Shown here: positions 5,605 through 6,999 of the stretch, piece after piece
Numbering within the stretch: the stretch's first letter is position 1
How the letters are laid out: every line of letters starts with the position of its first letter
Origin: Methanosarcinales archaeon
GTDB lineage: Archaea; Halobacteriota; Methanosarcinia; Methanosarcinales; Methanogasteraceae
DNA length: 6,999 bases
Direction: 5' to 3'
NCBI GenBank assembly: GCA_003661105.1
Contig: QMVM01000106.1
Coordinates: forward strand, 1 to 6,999
Position numbers and translations under genes: made by a program
Notes under the pieces: model-generated
Seen by the model: the letters and a program-made list of their open reading frames with translations, nothing else
Database searches by the model: none
What the model was told of the DNA's origin: nothing

Positions 5605-5965
5605 ATGGACTGGATGTTCAGAGTTGGTGTGGTTGTTGCTGCGTACATCGCTGTAAGTGTTGTTGGTGCCTACGTCATCAAAGCGATTCTCAGGAGATAT
5701 GAGGGCGATATAGTAACAGGCGGCTTGAGGGGTGCCGGGATGGCGATAGGAATCATCGAGAGAGTTGATGGTACTGACTTTCGTTCTGGTCGATCAGTAT
5801 ACAGCGATAACCATCGTATTTGCCGCAAAATCTATTGCGAGATTCAACGAACTGGAGGATAGGAATATGGCTGAATATTATTTAATTGGCACGCTTTTAA
5901 GCATAACCGTTGCGATGGTTGTCGGGATTGTTACGAGATTGATTATATGGGGTGAAATGGTATGA
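5605..5965 (+). pseudogene. Small SatD-associated membrane protein, broken by an apparent +1 frameshift
   Basis: Two overlapping frames make one protein. Frame A (5605-5862, ATG at 5605) begins MDWMFRVGVVVAAYIAVSVVGAYVI, a first membrane segment, and continues to GAGMAIGIIERV, after which its reading (DGTDFRSGRSVYSD...) becomes hydrophilic nonsense. Frame B (open from 5765, ending at 5965) supplies the missing continuation MVLTFVLVDQYTAITIVFAAKSIARF, then NMAEYYLIGTLLSITVAMVVGIV. Skipping one base at 5767 joins them into a 119-residue, three-segment membrane protein. From memory this joined form matches a family found next to satD in archaea and corresponds to the C-terminal membrane part of bacterial DUF3307 proteins (ER...VLLGQYTAI...AAKSIARF...EYYLIGTL). 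Function is unknown. The break may be a true mutation, a sequencing error, a programmed shift, or a split gene with re-initiation at ATG 5768; both halves look otherwise well preserved, so the lesion, if real, is recent. Confidence 0.75.
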
Positions 5966-6001
5966 AAATATTAATGGGTAGCGGGTGCGAGGTTTAAGCG
6001 A

Positions 6002-6850
6002 ATGATTAAGAAAGCGATAATTCCTGCTGCGGGGCTTGGAACAAGATTCCTTCCGGTTACGAAATCGATGCCGAAGGAGATGTTGCCGATCATCGATAAA
6101 CCGATCATCCAGTTTGTTGTGGAAGAGGCAGTAGCTTCCGGCATCGATGATATCCTGATCATTACGGGTAGGGGCAAACGGGCTCTCGAAGACTATTTTG
6201 ACACATCTCCGGAACTTGAAAGCCATCTCCTTAAAAATGGGAAGGACAAGCGGTTACAAGAGGTACGAGACGTCTCTTCAATGGCGGACATCCATTACAT
6301 ACGGCAGAAAGAACCAAAAGGGTTAGGGGATGCAGTTTTGAGGGCGGAAAGGCACGTCGGCGACGAACCGTTCGCAGTGTTGCTTGGTGATGATCTCATC
6401 AGAGGCGAATCCTGTATAAAACAGTTGATGGACGTCTATACTGCGCATAAACGCACTGTGCTGGCAGTGGAAGAGGTCAGTGACGTGAGCAAATACGGGA
6501 TCATAAAAGGCAGCAAGATCGATGAGTCGGTCTACCGTGTCGAGGACATCGTCGAAAAACCAGACGCGCGCGATGCACCATCAAATATGGGCGCGATCGG
6601 GAGGTATATCCTCACGCCAGCGATATTCTCGTGCATCAAGGAGGTAGAACCTGGGGTTGGTGGCGAGATACAACTGACCGATGCCATACGGATGCTTGTT
6701 GACCTGGAGGGTGTTTGCGCTTATGCGTTCAGAGGAAAGCGATACGATGCAGGGGATAAAGCCGATTACATAAGAGCAATCATCGATTTTGCGCTGGAAC
6801 GGGAGGATTTAAGAGATGCGATTAAGAATTACCTACAGGTGATAAAATGA
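6002..6850 (+). CDS. galU: UTP--glucose-1-phosphate uridylyltransferase
   Basis: The 282-residue protein is a complete GalU-type enzyme that makes UDP-glucose from UTP and glucose-1-phosphate. The nucleotide-binding loop and following segment, PAAGLGTRFLPVTKSMPKEM (residues 8-27), are nearly canonical and include Arg15 and Lys25. Further along are KGLGDAVL, the metal-binding LLGDD, the sugar-site VEKP, NMGAIGRYIL, and GVGGEIQLTDAI, all diagnostic of GalU rather than of RmlA or GlmU; no beta-helix domain follows. The start ATG 6002 has GAGGT at 5989-5993 upstream. The stop overlaps the next start as ATGA, so the two are translationally coupled. UDP-glucose from this step is the likely direct precursor for the epimerase or dehydratase that follows. 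Some archaeal relatives accept dTTP or other sugar phosphates. Confidence 0.95.
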   Translation: MIKKAIIPAAGLGTRFLPVTKSMPKEMLPIIDKPIIQFVVEEAVASGIDDILIITGRGKRALEDYFDTSPELESHLLKNGKDKRLQEVRDVSSMADIHYIRQKEPKGLGDAVLRAERHVGDEPFAVLLGDDLIRGESCIKQLMDVYTAHKRTVLAVEEVSDVSKYGIIKGSKIDESVYRVEDIVEKPDARDAPSNMGAIGRYILTPAIFSCIKEVEPGVGGEIQLTDAIRMLVDLEGVCAYAFRGKRYDAGDKADYIRAIIDFALEREDLRDAIKNYLQVIK

Positions 6851-6999
6851 AAGCACTGGTAACAGGATGTGCTGGATTCATAGGCTCTCATCTGACAGAA
6901 CGACTGCTGATAGATGGTTTTGATGTGATCGGGATCGATTGCTTCACTGACTACTATCCGCGGGAATATAAAGATAGGAATATCAAAAATGCTCTGGAA
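6847..6999 (+). CDS. NAD-dependent sugar epimerase/dehydratase (extended SDR family), N-terminal part, cut by the window edge
   Basis: Only 51 codons are visible. They start MKALVTGCAGFIGSHL, the Rossmann-fold dinucleotide motif TGxxGxxG (Gly7, Gly10, Gly13), followed by VIGID with Asp31, the acidic residue that binds the NAD ribose in this family. The stretch FTDYYPREYKDRNI resembles the substrate-loop start of nucleotide-sugar 4-epimerases (UDP-glucose, UDP-GlcNAc or UDP-glucuronate type). The start ATG 6847 overlaps the galU stop (ATGA), and AGGTGAT (6837-6843) provides a good ribosome binding site. The neighbouring galU makes a UDP-sugar epimerase the best guess; dehydratase or decarboxylase members of the same family cannot be excluded from the visible part. 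Confidence 0.88.
   Translation, partial: MKALVTGCAGFIGSHLTERLLIDGFDVIGIDCFTDYYPREYKDRNIKNALE

Noticed and set aside
5760..5772. Programmed +1 frameshifting as the preferred explanation for the broken membrane-protein gene
   Set aside because: No stop codon or known shift-prone codon pair at the junction; sequencing error or mutation is simpler, so it is kept only as an option.

Overview
The window reads as chromosomal DNA of a euryarchaeon, probably a methanogen-related lineage of the Methanomicrobia/Halobacteriota type; the genus cannot be told from this sequence. The signs are a GlmU-type enzyme of the archaeal bifunctional form (about 395 aa), a phosphohexomutase of the archaeal GlmM/ManB group, AT-rich TATA-like boxes in place of a bacterial -35/-10 pair, AGA/AGG- and ATA/ATC-rich codon use in the core genes, and ribosome binding sites related to GGAGGTGAT. 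All genes lie on the + strand.

Layout: (1) 2-1333, the C-terminal three quarters of glmS, cut by the left edge. (2) 1334-2417, an interruption of about 1.1 kb: a G-rich unassigned stretch, a type II toxin-antitoxin pair (1616-1834 and 1824-2186, overlapping by 11 nt) with codon use unlike its neighbours, and a C-rich spacer ending in a perfect four-run G-quadruplex motif directly before a TATA-like box. (3) 2418-4920, glmM and glmU, overlapping by 29 nt. (4) 4917-5965, a SatD-family protein overlapping glmU by 4 nt, then a small membrane protein of the kind that accompanies SatD; its reading frame is broken by an apparent extra base near 5767. (5) 6002-6850, galU, overlapping by 4 nt (ATGA) the start of an NAD-dependent sugar epimerase/dehydratase that runs off the right edge.

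Together glmS, glmM and glmU encode the route from fructose-6-phosphate through glucosamine-6-P, glucosamine-1-P and GlcNAc-1-P to UDP-GlcNAc. galU makes UDP-glucose, and the last gene would modify a nucleotide sugar. The cluster therefore supplies activated sugars, most likely for surface glycans and protein glycosylation (inference). The 4-nt overlaps and short gaps suggest one co-transcribed unit from about 2418 to beyond the right edge.

The points most worth a second look are the SatD/membrane-protein pair inside a sugar-nucleotide operon (with a D-to-Y change in the SatD signature and a frameshift in the partner), the apparently foreign toxin-antitoxin cassette between glmS and glmM, and the G-quadruplex motif next to the glmM promoter. 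I found no RNA gene, CRISPR array, transposase or clear terminator.
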